Source: Anthopleura xanthogrammica (Eukaryota; Cnidaria; Anthozoa; Actiniaria; Actiniidae). From it: DNA of 64,000 nt. Position 1 is the stretch's first letter, and each line of letters begins with the position of its first letter. The stretch lies in NCBI GenBank assembly GCA_964019055.1, contig OZ025207.1, positions 22,261,117 to 22,325,116 of the forward strand. The letters are read 5' to 3'. Under the pieces are notes generated by a model. It was given only the letters and a program-made list of their open reading frames with translations, did no database searches and had not been told where the DNA came from. A program made the translations under genes and the position numbers. Positions 1-10,559 of the stretch are shown here, piece by piece.

Positions 1-339
1 TAATAAAGACTTGTGCGTTAAGGTATCAAGATAGCATACTTTCCACGTGAAGGCGTTAACTTGTCTTCGTAAATTCCCAATCAAACAGATAACATTGTAT
101 TTACTAGTTACTTATAAGTCATACTTCCTTTGTCTAGGAAATGATGCTAAGGTATCAAGATACCTTCGCGGCCTTCGAGATTACTTTGCACGCGAGCCAA
201 ATGTGGCGCTGTTTTTTCAATATTATTACATAACAATTTCTCCTACAAATGTCAGATTTGCTCACAACTGGTGATCAAAATTTGAAAATCTGAAATAAAT
301 TACTTGTTATCCATGTTATCAGTTAAGCTTAAGCCTACT
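1..339. other. AT-rich non-coding leader
   Basis: No supportable gene. The phrase AAGGTATCAAGATA occurs twice (near positions 20 and 150), a short direct repeat with no further structure. The open frame over positions 47-274 has no recognisable domain and I treat it as chance. Confidence 0.5.
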
Positions 340-426
340 TCCAATGGCAGAAGAGCAGATTAGAGTATTTTTTTGAAATCTTAAAATTGTGTGGAGAGTG
401 TTGATTGTTTTGTCGTTACATACTAA

Positions 427-1075
427 GGGACGGACCATTAGATAATTGATGGGGGGGGGGGGGGGGGGGGTTGCAGGAATTTTAGTTCCATGATATTATT
501 TTTTTTGTCTCACCCCATGCACGTTATTTTTTTTTGAACATCATAGCCTTGCACGCTATTTTTTTTTTTAACTAGTATGGAATAACTAATATTATTAATC
601 ATCATAGGGCAAAATTACTTATTGGTCAGTCAGATATGGGATTTTCGGCAAAATTTGAAGTTTAAATTGATTGAACATGTAAAAAAATGAACATGTCAAA
701 TGAATTTTTTTTAAAACAATTTTAGGATTGAAAACTGAACACGCATTTGGAATCTGTTTTAATTTATTATATTCTGATGTTCAATGCAATTATGCATTAT
801 CAGGGACCGAATTTTATTGGGAAGAAGGGTAACTGTCGTCAAAAGGCGGGCGAACGTAGAGGGGTTTGGCATGCCCCCGAAAAATTTTGGAAATTGAGAC
901 CCTCGCAAATACGATTTGCACGGTGATTCGAAGGGCATTCACAACATATATATAAAGTTCGTGCCATTACCTTTGACGTGTGCAAGCTCAATTTTTTTTT
1001 TTCGCACAGAACAGCGTGCTCGATATTTTTTTTCAGGTTTAAGAGCTTGCGCGATATTTTTTTTTGGTCCGTCCC
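427..1075. mobile_element. PIF/Harbinger-type MITE, 649 bp, TSD TAA
   Basis: The element opens with GGGACGGACCA and closes with the exact reverse complement TGGTCCGTCCC. It is flanked on both sides by TAA (424-426 and 1076-1078). The duplicate at about 6876 has an uninterrupted TACTAAGATG at this point, which acts as an unoccupied site and fixes the boundaries. A 3-bp TWA target duplication is the hallmark of PIF/Harbinger elements. A long poly-G run (about 450-470) lies just inside the left end. No transposase is present, so it is non-autonomous. Confidence 0.88.
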
Positions 1076-1109
1076 TAAGATGTGTTTATATATCTGTCGA
1101 GTGCCTAGT

Positions 1110-1391
1110 TTCGTTATGCGGCGTATAAATCAGCAAGTTTTCCAAAATAATCAGGAAAAAGATAACAAAACTTATCAGAATTATAGGGAATGTATCGAGG
1201 AAACGAGTTCTGGTAGAAAAAATACCGTGGTATCGTGCTGGAGCGATTTATTTGGTTTCAAAGTGAACTCAAATTTGAGAACTTTCGACGGACGGGGAAA
1301 AATTCAAAAGCTTATAACTCGCTCAAATTCGACTATAGAAAGACTTCAAACTTCTCCAACGATGATATCAAAGACAATAACAGTTAGGTAG
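1110..1391 (+). other. Open frame of unknown identity, paralogue of 6914-7183
   Basis: A frame starting MRRINQQVFQNNQ is kept in both copies of the duplicated segment with scattered substitutions and small indels; the C-termini diverge by frameshift. Shared blocks include QKLITRSNSTIERLQT. I do not recognise the family. It could be the tail of a non-LTR retrotransposon or a fragment of a host exon. Two related open copies are not enough to call it a gene. Confidence 0.3.
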
Positions 1392-2120
1392 AATTCAAAT
1401 GTGATTTCTTTTGACTGCTTACTAGAGAGTGCATTACCAACAGTTAAATTTAATCGGCTATCAATTTACTGTACAGATCTGATTACAGCTTAGATAAACA
1501 TAAACCGATCCCAACACACAGTAAGCCGATCTTAAACCACAGGAAACCCATAAAGAACAATTACGTAAAGAATAGTGAATATTGAATGCGGCAAAGGAAA
1601 GCCGGGCTCCCTGTGGCAGGGGAGGTAAATGTGTAAGAAAAAAGCAGCCTCTGGAGTTGTATACACTGTCGAAATCTGCTTTGAAAGTTTGAAAAATTAT
1701 ACCCGAAAAATTCTACATAGTTATCTTTTTCACTGAAATGTTCCTTTTTATATGAACATTGACTAAACAGTACTTGACATTTACAGTGCTAATATGTGCT
1801 ACCTAATCGCAAAAACTTCTGATGGATTTTTGAAAAGGATCCTAACTCGTAGGGATTATTGCCAACTCAAACTCGCAAACAATTGAAACAAAAACGATAG
1901 CTGGTACTCATGCTTCTGATAATTTTTTCACACCTGGTCTGATAAGTAGGACATCGTGGTACACGAGACAAATGTCTTAAAACCAAAAGGTCTATTAAGT
2001 TGACTGATTTTGCGGAGACTTTTACTGACTCGCTGACTCGAGAGAAATGTGACACATGACACTTTTGCATACAAAATAAGACGGTAATAGTGTTTCCGGT
2101 TTCGCTGTTTATTGTTATTG

Positions 2121-2400
2121 GATAATCAATAAATATAATGGCATGGTTTCAAAATGGATATGATTAATAGGTAATAGAACTTCGTGTCGATTTCAGCCCA
2201 AATTGCACTCCACTCAGTTCTATTACCATTATTAATTGCATCACCTGTTGACTGTGGTGCACGCGCACGTGCATGAACGATAAGTTATGTAACGTTTAAT
2301 TAATTGTTGAGCCGTGGACTGTAGCAGAGTGTTCCTTGCCCAAAGGACAATAACGTAGCAAACGAAAAGTTAGTCATAACATTAACTTAATTGCGTTCTC
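2121..2400 (+). promoter_or_regulatory. Upstream region of the GFP-like gene, duplicated at 13070-13300
   Basis: Much of this stretch is present again, in the same orientation, at about 13070-13300. Shared blocks include GGATATGATT, GTAATAGAACTTCGTGTCG and TTAGTCATAACATTAA with small changes. Its position 100-400 bp before the TATA box makes it a candidate proximal regulatory region. The second copy has no gene attached. Confidence 0.55.
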
Positions 2401-2492
2401 TTTTAGAAACCTCATTAAAATAAAAGGGTTTGCCTTGAAGACCCTCATGACGACTATCGTAGCAGGTCGTGATTTCACGGATTCAACCTTTG

Positions 2493-2502
2493 GCTATAAA
2501 TA
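2493..2502 (+). promoter_or_regulatory. TATA box of the GFP-like gene
   Basis: GGCTATAAATACAG is a strong TATA match about 90 bp before the start codon. Transcription would be expected about 30 bp downstream, near 2525, giving a 5' UTR of roughly 60 bases that ends in the first exon at the ATG. Confidence 0.65.
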
Positions 2503-2583
2503 CAGGGCTGTAGCGCGTTTCTGAGACGCCACTTTGTTCTGCTGGAGGAAGGAAATCATCCAAAGAGATTCTCAAGAAGTAAC

Positions 2584-5327
2584 ATGGTAAAAAGAAAACG
2601 AAAATTGCGTAAATTTTTAATTTAAATGAGCCTAATACTTTTATGGTGATTGTGGGGTTTTTTTTTACAGTCAGGATCAATCAAAGAGAAGATGCATGTG
2701 AAAGTGTTCATGGAAGGAAGTGTTAACTACCACGCCTTCAAATGCACTGCAGAAGGAGAGGGAAATCCATACGAGTATGTGGCATTGTATTCCCTTTTTT
2801 ATGCCATGACTTTTCGTTTGCATTAACACTTTTTTCTGCTTTGTATTTTAGAGGAGTTCATTCCATGAAGATCAAGGTCACTGAAGGAGGTCCTTTACCA
2901 TTTGCTTTCGACATCCTTGCACTTTGCTTCTCGTATGGCCAGAAGGTGTTCATAAAGTATCCTAAAGAAATACCCGATTTCTTTAAGCAGTCATTTCCAG
3001 AGGGATATACCTGGGAACGGGTAACCACCTACGAAGATGGAGGAGTACTTTCCGTTACTCAGGACACAAGGTACAAAATCGCAAATTTTATTTTTTTTTT
3101 TTTTGTAAATTGATCGATCACGGGCAGACGATTTTTTCCCGTCGCAAGTGCAATTTACTAGGCTCCTGATAACATGGGTATTATCAACTCCCTGGTTGTA
3201 ATCTATTCTACACTTCTTTGCCCATCCCTGCTTCTCCCTATTTACTTCCTTTTTCACTTCATTGCGATCTAATTTGTATTGATTAGTTTCCCAATCTGTC
3301 ATGTTGTTTTTAATTCTCTATTCACTGGCGTAGGGAGGGGGGAACGGGGGCCCCCAGAATTTTTGGTAATCACGTAATTGTTTGTGTTTATTTTATGTTT
3401 TATATATTTTTATTATTAATATTTTTTATTCTGGATGCCCCCCCCCCTTCCCCACATCCTGGTTCCTCGCTACGCCCCTGATTCTCTTTAATTGTCTTTT
3501 CTTTTCTTTTTTGATTTTGATTTTGTGTATGAGGCGGGATATTTATAAATAGCGTTAGAAATCTCCATGAAGTTTTCATTTGTGTGTTGTTCTTGTTAAC
3601 TGTAGCCTTCAGGGTGACTGCCTCATCTGCAATGTGAAAGCTATTGGCACTAACTTCCCTCCAAATGGTCCAGTAATGAAAAAGAAGACATGTGGATGGG
3701 AACCATCCACCGAGATTGTCTTTCCTCATGAGGGTGGCCTGATTGCTCAGGATACTATGGCGCTGAAACTGGTCGGTGGTGGTCATCTGTCATGCTTTCT
3801 CAAGACTACTTTTAGGTAATCATTTTTTAAAGTGTATAATATCATGATTACCTCGGGCTCCATTGTTTCCAGAGGGCTGTTTAAGGTCTAGCATCCCCCT
3901 GGATGAATAGTGATAAGGGATATTTAGACTAAATATCCCTCATCACTATTCATGAAGCATGGTCCCTCATATGACAATCACCGGGATCACGGCTGGGTCG
4001 CATCGACCAAATCGAAAATTTTGAGCAATGACCTTGCTCTTCACACTATTCAACACCCCAGCACTTGTGGGACCTATTGAGTAATCTTTGCGCATGCGTT
4101 GTCTAGATCGGGAATTTTTCTTACTATTTGTGACGTAATCACGACGGTTTGAAAACACTTCATTAATACCGCTCTAGGCCAACCAAAGTGAATTAGAATG
4201 AAGCACCACGAATGAAGGAATGCTGGTTCAATTCGCCATTGTCGCATTTAACAAAGGCAAATTCCCTAAAGTATGCCGCATATCAACAGCTTTGTAAAAA
4301 TTTGTAATTTATGCAACGTACGAAAGCTAACATATTTCCTAAGAGCAGTTTTATTCCTCGGCAATCATAATATTACAAACTAATAGCATGACATTTCGGG
4401 TGATTAGTGATTAAATGCCCCCTCAAGCCTCGGGAGGTTTAGTTAAAGTCCCTTCGCCTTCGGCGTCGCATAGTTAATGGAGTGGAATGGTTTGGAAACC
4501 TATTGTTCTAGGTTTTTGTTCAACCTTTTCTATTGTTATATGACGTTGACCGTGCACAGAGAAGAAAAAGTTGCAGCGTTTGTTCATCGTAAATTAGAGA
4601 ACATAGACGTTTTTTCCTTAAAAATGTTCTAAAATAGGAGATATTTCTTAATTAATTCTATATGATAAAAATTAATTGTTTACTGAAAAGGGTAATCACC
4701 TTTTTGAACGCTTTCTTATCTATCATCTAGTAACTTAACTGTATCTGCGCGGAATTATTTATCCTCTTCTTTGTAATCTTAGAATGAAAATTTTACACTT
4801 TCAAAATGATCGTACATGAAAACAGTACAGAAACTAGTATTTTCAGCCATACTTGCTTTGGTTCATTGTGCACGGTCAATATCACGTGATGGTACGTTTC
4901 AACATCGCTCGCCAAACAAAAACCTAGAACAATAGGTTTCCAAACCATTCCACTCCATTAACTATGGGCGTCGGGACTTCAACAAAACCTCCCTCGGCTT
5001 GAGGGGACATTTAATCACTAATCACCCTCAAGTCATGCTATTACTTATAATAATAATCTTTTTTTTAACTTGTAAATTGTTTCTTTAGCACATCTATATG
5101 TGTTTTTAGATCAACCACATGCGCACAACCACATACAGATCGGTTGTTTTTAACACAAATATATTTTTTCAAGGTCCAAGAAGAAGAGGATTACACTTCC
5201 AGAATGCCACTTTCATGATTATCGTTTAGAGACGATAAAGGAATCTGACAACGGCAAGACCATTGATCAGTACGAGGGTACTGTGGCCAGGTACTCCTAC
5301 CTGCCCTCCAAGCTTGGAAATCATTAG
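2584..5327 (+). CDS. GFP-like fluorescent protein or chromoprotein, five exons
   Basis: Exons by splice sites and phase are 2584-2586, 2671-2774, 2852-3070, 3606-3815 and 5174-5327, giving 229 residues, within the usual anthozoan range. Exon 1 codes only the initiator Met, directly followed by a GT donor. All junctions keep frame and all introns are GT-AG. The chromophore triplet is Ser63-Tyr64-Gly65 in CFSYGQKVF. The catalytic Arg is in GYTWERV (R92) and the catalytic Glu in DQYEG (E213), both intact. Other family blocks are GGPLPFAFDIL, IPDFFKQSFPEGYTWER, GPVMKKKT and the C-terminal LPSKLG. The overall style resembles sea-anemone red proteins and chromoproteins of the eqFP611/FP595 kind more than Acropora CPs. 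Such proteins form a beta-barrel, mature without cofactors and colour the tissue; the spectral class cannot be read safely from sequence. Introns 3 and 4 carry MITEs. Host function (light screening or photo-response) is inference. Confidence 0.93.
3323..3480. mobile_element. MITE in intron 3 of the GFP-like gene
   Basis: The ends CTGGCGTAGGGAGG and its imperfect reverse complement (CCTCGCTACGCCCCTG) face each other around a poly-G and a poly-C block. The flanks ATTCTCTATT (3313-3322) and ATTCTCTTTA (3481-3490) look like a 9-10-bp target duplication, the size used by Mutator-like elements. No coding capacity is present. Confidence 0.7.
3904..3956. repeat. Short near-perfect hairpin in intron 4
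   Basis: ATGAATAGTGAT followed by AGGGATATTT is mirrored after a few bases by its reverse complement, making a stem of about 23 bp. It may be a solo terminal hairpin of a mobile element. Confidence 0.6.
4380..5045. mobile_element. Palindromic MITE split by a second MITE (intron 4)
   Basis: The left arm (about 4381-4468) and right arm (about 4967-5042) are near reverse complements, sharing blocks such as AATAGCATGAC, GGTGATTAGTGATTAAATG and CCCCTCAAGCC. The 498-bp MITE at 4469-4966 sits in the loop, so this older element was hit later. Outer ends read TAATAGCATGAC...GTCATGCTATTA; I could not settle a target duplication. Confidence 0.7.
4469..4966 (+). mobile_element. 498-bp MITE, copy 1, in intron 4
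   Basis: It begins CATAGTTAATGGAGTGG and ends with the reverse complement, with terminal inverted repeats of about 50 bp. GGCGTCG flanks both sides, a 7-bp duplication or a slightly altered 8-bp one. The inverted copy at 5703-6200 is nearly identical and the same length, so the family moved recently. The 8-bp duplication seen at copy 2 fits hAT or P-type elements, and the CA start is reminiscent of P; the superfamily is not settled. Confidence 0.85.
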
Positions 5328-5461
5328 ACAGCTTTAACTGTCAGTAATAACAACACTAAGATAGATAGTAGGTAACACCATTTTATAAGCACGAAATGTT
5401 TTTTCTTTACTGTTAAACGACCTATGGACAACAATTTTGTATGGACTACTTTAACTGATTT

Positions 5462-5467
5462 AATAAA
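5462..5467 (+). terminator. Poly(A) signal of the GFP-like gene
   Basis: AATAAA lies 135 bases after the stop codon, in the context TTTAATAAATACTCG, as expected for the 3' end of this transcript. Confidence 0.55.
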
Positions 5468-5702
5468 TACTCGTAAAATGAAGCAAAGCTTCCCAAAAAT
5501 ATGTTGTACTACTCTGTCGTCAAATATTAAGATGAGACAAAAAATGCATCAAATATGTTTATGAACGTATGCAAGCGCCATATAATAATTAATCCTTTTG
5601 CCGTTGGCATGAACGCAGTCATTAGAAGACATGTGTTCAGTTTTAAAACAACTCAAACAATGTTATTTGTAGATATTCTGCACTGGAGTTCTCAGTGTCA
5701 AT

Positions 5703-6200
5703 CATAGTTAATGGAGTGGAATGGTTTGGAAACCTATTGTTCTAGGTTTTTGTTTGGCGAGCGATGTTGAAACGTACCATCACGTGATATTGACCGTGCA
5801 CAATGAACCAAAGCAAGTATGGCTGAAAATACTAGTTTCTGTACTGTTTTCATGTACGATCATTTTGAAAGTGTAAAATTTTCATTCTAAGATTACAAAG
5901 AAGAGGATAAATAATTCCGCGCAGATACAGTTAAGTTACTAGATGATAGATAAGAAAGCGTTCAAAAAGGTGATTACCCTTTTCAGTAAACAATTAATTT
6001 TTATCATATAGAATTAATTAAGAAATATCTCCTATTTTAGAACATTTTTAAGGAAAAAACGTCTATGTTCTCTAATTTACGATGAACAAACGCTGCAACT
6101 TTTTCTTCTCTGTGCACGGTCAACGTCATATAACAATAGAAAAGGTTGAACAAAAACCTAGAACAATAGGTTTCCAAACCATTCCACTCCATTAACTATG
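5703..6200 (-). mobile_element. 498-bp MITE, copy 2, inverted, TSD GTGTCAAT
   Basis: This is the reverse-oriented twin of 4469-4966. The perfect 8-bp direct repeat GTGTCAAT (5695-5702 and 6201-6208) flanks it and defines the ends CATAG...CTATG. It lies about 370 bp beyond the GFP-like stop codon. Confidence 0.9.
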
Positions 6201-6261
6201 GTGTCAATGTATGAAATTAACGTGTTTTAGGCCTGGATTAATATAGGCGAAGCGCGTTTAA

Positions 6262-6346
6262 CTAATTACTGACATATAAGGAATCACATACACAGCCGTA
6301 TTTGTAAAAGTTCTTTCGAATTCGGCTATAGAAGTGAAACGCGATC
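6262..6346 (+). repeat. Repeat shared with 25372-25450
   Basis: ATATAAGGAATCACAT, AAAGTTCTT and TCGGCTATAGAAG recur in the same order at 25372-25450. The second copy is preceded by CTTGGGCTACCTGTGATA, which also appears near 13055. These scattered blocks look like pieces of a segment copied several times around the GFP-like locus. Confidence 0.6.
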
Positions 6347-6477
6347 ATCTCGCTACATATTGCTTGTGTAATTGGATTCATGGGGTCAAATGATATATAA
6401 TTTCCACGTGCTAGAAAGAGATGAATCTTTTTGCTAATGGAAACATATTATTCAACTTTGGATGATTTGTTCTCTGC

Positions 6478-6862
6478 GTAGATCCTTCGTGTGCCAATAC
6501 GACCAAAGAGAATATTAAGAAGCTTCAATTAATTCAAAATTTTGCATGCAGGATTTTTTTAGGTTTAAAGAAGTATGACCATATTACTGAAGCGCTGAAA
6601 TCTTAAAATTCGTTCAGCGTGAAAGAGAAACTGCTCTTAAATGATTTAGTAATGGTTCATAAATGTATACATGAGCAGGTACCGAGTTATCTAATTAGTA
6701 AACTCACACAGCGCTCAAAGATTCAGTCATAAAAGAAATACTATGAAAAAAGATGATCTAAATCTACCAAAATGTAGACTAAAAACAGGTCAACGATCAT
6801 TTGCCTTTCGAGGTACAAAGTCGTATAACGATTTCCAAAATGGCAAAAGAGCAGATTGTTTT
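6478..6862 (+). pseudogene. 3' end of a non-LTR retrotransposon ORF2
   Basis: Translation gives IKKLQLIQNFACRIFLGLKK, then NDLVMVHKCIHEQVPSYL, then after a frameshift DDLNLPKCRLKTGQRSFAFR. This is the characteristic carboxy-terminal stretch of CR1/L2/jockey-like LINE reverse transcriptases: QNFAAR, then LVMVHKC...VPDYL, then RSFAFRG. In-frame stops and a frameshift show it is dead. Only the tail is present, as usual for 5'-truncated copies. Confidence 0.75.
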
Positions 6863-7200
6863 GTCGTTACATACTAAGATGTGTTTATATATCTGTCGTG
6901 TGCCTAGTTCGTTATGCGGCGTATAAATCAGCAAGTTTTCCAAAACAATCAGAAAAAAGATAGCAAAGCTTATCAGAATTATAGGAAATGTATCGGGGAA
7001 ACGAGTTCTGGTAGAAAAAATATCGTGGTATCGTGCTGGAGTGATTTATTTGGTTTCAAAGTGAGTAATTTGATAACTTCCGGCAGACGGGGTGAACTTC
7101 AAAAGCTTATAACTCGCTCAAATTCGACTATAGAAAGACTTCAAACCTTCTCCAACGATGATATCAAAGACAATAACAGTTAGGTATAATTCAAATGTGA
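6836..7200 (+). repeat. Segmental duplicate, copy 2 (no MITE)
   Basis: This matches 340-426 plus 1076-1420 and lacks the Harbinger MITE, providing its empty site at TACTAAGATG. It includes the second copy of the unidentified open frame (6914-7183). Confidence 0.8.
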
Positions 7201-7299
7201 TTTATTACATTTTTTTAGAATTTCAATTCTTAATATTTCGCATATATTACATCTTCTAAGCATACTCATACATCATACTTGGCCTACCTGTCATGTGTT

Positions 7300-9060
7300 T
7301 ACAATCCAGGAGTCCCGATATTGCACTCTACTCACCAACTTGTGACGTGGACTTTTCTCAAGCAATCCCATTAAAATACATACCAAAATGCTCAGAAAGA
7401 AATGTAGTTTATCTTTCCGTTGTTGTATGCAGAAAGAGATAATTCGAAGAATCGACGAAAGAGGCATTTGTTTACATACCTTTTCCTTATACGACCAACT
7501 TCGGAGCGATTTTGACATGGACTTTTTTTCGACGTATCGAAACAAAACTTATAGCAGATAAAAGCTAAAAGACTATATTCTTATATCCCGAGTAGACACT
7601 TTATAAATAATAAAGCGATTCTAAGTTATTCAAGAAAATAGGCGAAATTTCAAAATTTTTTCGGCCATTCTTAAGGCTCTTAAACGTTGTGGGTGTGGCT
7701 CTTCAAAACCGCTGACCATTTCAAGTTCTAAACACATTGTTTGACATGATAAAAGTTACCATTTTCTGAAAGCTAAAAAAACGTAGTTTTCAAAAATTTG
7801 GAATTTCCACAAGAAAAGTTATTGGGTTTCTCCGCAGTTTTTGAGTGACCAAAATAACTTATTTTTAAATATCTTTTTAAAAAACATTGTAGCTCATTCG
7901 GATTACAACCGACCGAACCGAAACTTTGGATTATGATAATTCACAACGAGATCTAAAAACTCTTGGATTTTTAAAATATTGTTTCATTTAAAAGATATTG
8001 ACTATTTTGCTATCATAACCACCGAAAATTCAACAACAACAAAAAAAAGTGTCATTTTTACAGCATAGCTCACTTTGTAGATAATTTTCTTAAAAACAAT
8101 TTTTATTCCCTGTCATGATCATGGAGGTATCGCACTGCCAATTGGATTTCTTTAATTTCCCCCCAAGAAATTACTTGCGTTTGGAAAAAAAGTCAGCGAA
8201 GAAAACAACTCTCATTTGCGGATATTAGAACTTCTCAATTTGCCAAGTCGGTTTCACACGTGACTGAATGGAAAGCGTAAAAAAACACCCAGCAAGGGGT
8301 GCTACATGGGGGCTCACCATAATAATCACCATTTAGCCATTTAGTGTATTTAAAAATAAAAAGCAAAAGACTAATTAACTTTCAGTTGTAAATTTCTTAG
8401 CAAGAGCAAATCATAATTCCAGCTGTGAATGATTTAATTCACGTAAAAGATTTATTTGATGCTGAGTGCGTTCCCCCTAACACTGAAACTTTTAGCTAGG
8501 AATTTTGCAAAAACAAAAGTATTTAGTAACGTCGTGGAAAACAATCAATTTATCTGTTTTGAGTTTCCAATTTTATCTAAAGCTGCTGGTACATCGCTTT
8601 GGAGTCATGAGAAAAAAATTGAAAGGAATCGTACCATTTGATATTCAAAAATTTTGGGTCGACTACAGTTCGGTCTGAGCCGTATTTTGGACTTTTTTGT
8701 TATGGTACCTAACATGCCCTTAACTTCAAAACGACTCGATGATTTTTTATGAAATATGTAGGCAACATCATGCTATAATTTTCATTTCCATTTAATTTTT
8801 TTAAGACCTTCAAACCTGAGCTTGAATTGAGGACAGTTCGGGGCCTGTAATTTTGGCTAGCGCTTGTTCATTTGATTACTCATCGCTATTTAAGTAAAAC
8901 TTTTAATTGTGATCATGGACAACTTTCATACGTAGTCCACAATTTAAATGCGCACATTTTCTATTTTCTTAACCAATAGGATTTCAAGACTGGTTTAAAC
9001 TAACCAATCAGATTGCAGGAAAGAAAAGACACAACATTTTATGGGGGGGTGGGGGGGGAT
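7300..9060. other. Gene-free AT-rich stretch
   Basis: I see no gene here. The frames at 7291-7545 (-) and 8456-8641 (+) have no family features. A poly-G block lies near 9043-9058. Confidence 0.5.
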
Positions 9061-9065
9061 TTTAA

Positions 9066-9155
9066 GTAATGTTTATAAAACGAGAGTCCGTGTTTTATCG
9101 GCATATGAAGAAACGAGCCGAAGGCGATAAAACACGGGCTCTCGTTTTATAAACG
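9066..9155. mobile_element. Short palindromic element
   Basis: GTTTATAAAACGAGAG and GTGTTTTATCG on the left are mirrored by CGATAAAACACGG and CTCTCGTTTTATAAAC on the right, with a loop of about 20 bases. This is a small fold-back MITE. Confidence 0.7.
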
Positions 9156-9409
9156 GCTTAGGAAACTTATACTTATTATTTTCATATGGTGTAAATAATG
9201 CCAGTTGCTTGAAAATTTCGTTAATTTTGACCAAAGATGATATTTTTTAGTACACAATATTGAACAAGTTGCAGTTTAGTGAATCAAGAGACGTGCGAGA
9301 TTGATGATCCATGAAAGCTGACTTAGTACTAAATTCCGTAGGGAGTTACTTTGTACTTGAAAAGTTTGTATTTCAAAGTAAATTTGCATTTTGCCTTGCA
9401 TTCGAGAAG

Positions 9410-9802
9410 ATGAGTAGATTCAAGTTGCCTAAAACTAGAAACCAAGAGGCCTCGTGTCTTGATGGAGCAGTACCAGCAAAGACCAGCTATACTACAAAGT
9501 GGGCAACTATTTTTTTTCGAGAATAGCAGAGTTCCCGTAAAAATATCATTGCAGCTAAAGAAGATTCAAGTTTAAAATTCCGTCCAATTGATATTCCGTC
9601 AAGTATTACAAATGAATGTCAGAGGAAAGAGGAATCAGAATTTTACCAATATGAAGTAAGTGATGAATTTTTTCTCAAGTTCATATTCCAGATTTTGCGA
9701 GCGAATTTTAACAATATTTGGGAGTTAGATCGTGATATTAGTGATGATATCTTGGGTGCAATCCCAATTCCAGATATTTCAAAAATGATTTCAAAAATGT
9801 AA
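9410..9802 (+). pseudogene. 131-codon frame with one stop; possible Crypton-derived protein
   Basis: From the Met at 9410 one frame stays open for 130 sense codons except a TAG at 9524-9526, in the context TTKWATIFFRE*QSSR. The start MSRFKLPKTRNQEASCLDG and the TKWA...W-like block resemble the N-terminal part of the large anthozoan family of DUF3504/ZMYM-like (Crypton-derived) proteins, where a Trp is expected at the stop (TGG to TAG). It could also be an isolated exon. The similarity is recalled, not searched, and is weak. Confidence 0.4.
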
Positions 9803-9957
9803 TTCCTATAGCTCTAATATGTTGACAACTGTGCTTAGCAATCTCGTATTTAAAAATTGTTCCATTACTTTTAACATAAATAAGTAGTTTATGCTTATAA
9901 TTAGTTATGAGTAGTAATTAGTTCTTGAAAAGGCAATTTATTTCGTGATGAATGTCA

Positions 9958-10266
9958 ATTATCATCAATATACAAGGCCAAATATTAAACTGCCCTCACT
10001 AAAACGTTCAGTCTAGCGGACCAAACGCCAAGCGCGCGGGCTGCAAATGCATTTACCGCCCTGCTTCGATCTGATTGGTCGAGAGAATATCTTACCACTG
10101 CTGTCAGCCAATCAGATCTTAAGGAAACCATTTCAAAGTGGTGGCGCTTGATGTTTTCTTGTTTTGTATGTATAAAAACTTCGTTTTTGAATGAAAATGT
10201 TTTATCAAAATTCTAACTTTTGATATTTAAGACTTTGCATAATTTGGTCTTCTATATTAATGATAA
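9958..10266 (+). mobile_element. About 310-bp MITE, copy 1 (partner 14173-15008)
   Basis: The ends ATTATCATCAATATACAAG and (reverse complement) ATTATCATTAATATAGAAG form inverted repeats. The element matches the reverse complement of 14173-15008 once the 603-bp MITE there is removed. Shared internal blocks include GTCAGCCAATCAGATCTTAA and GAATGAAAATGTTTTATC. Confidence 0.78.
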
Positions 10267-10271
10267 TGAAA

Positions 10272-10386
10272 ATAACATGACTTTTGTCGTGCATATTGTT
10301 TATTTGTGGCCCTTGTAACATCGTTTGCACCCTTGATACTACTTGGGCCACAAATAAACAATATACCCTCCAAAAGTCATGTTATT
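10272..10386. repeat. Palindrome beside the MITE
   Basis: AACATGACTTTTG and ATTGTTTATTTGTGGCCC are mirrored by GGGCCACAAATAAACAAT and CAAAAGTCATGTT. The outer part also recurs next to the partner MITE at about 14150. Confidence 0.65.
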
Positions 10387-10559
10387 GTCCTACTAAAGAT
10401 ACAACGGTTATATAAAGTTGTATTTCTGAACAGTTTCACTTTTTTTGTGTTTTATTTATTTTTTTATTTTTTGCTTTTATGTTTGCTATTTGTTGGTGTA
10501 GTTTTCAGAGGATATCGGGTCTGATAAAAACTATAACGAATAAAAGATTAGTGTTATAT

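Larger units (their letters stand above)
340..1420 (+). repeat. Segmental duplicate, copy 1 (partner 6836-7200)
   Basis: From about 340 to 426 and again from 1076 to 1420 this segment closely matches 6836-7200 in the same orientation. The two halves are separated here by a 649-bp MITE that copy 2 lacks. Both copies hold a similar open frame of unknown identity (1110-1391 here, 6914-7183 in copy 2). Copy 2 lies directly after the 3' end of a LINE-like fragment, so the shared segment may be LINE tail, or flanking DNA duplicated with the GFP-like gene that sits between the copies. Confidence 0.8.

Noticed and set aside
2991..3302. 103-codon minus-strand frame over GFP exon 3 and intron 3
   Set aside because: Antisense shadow of the GFP-like exon.
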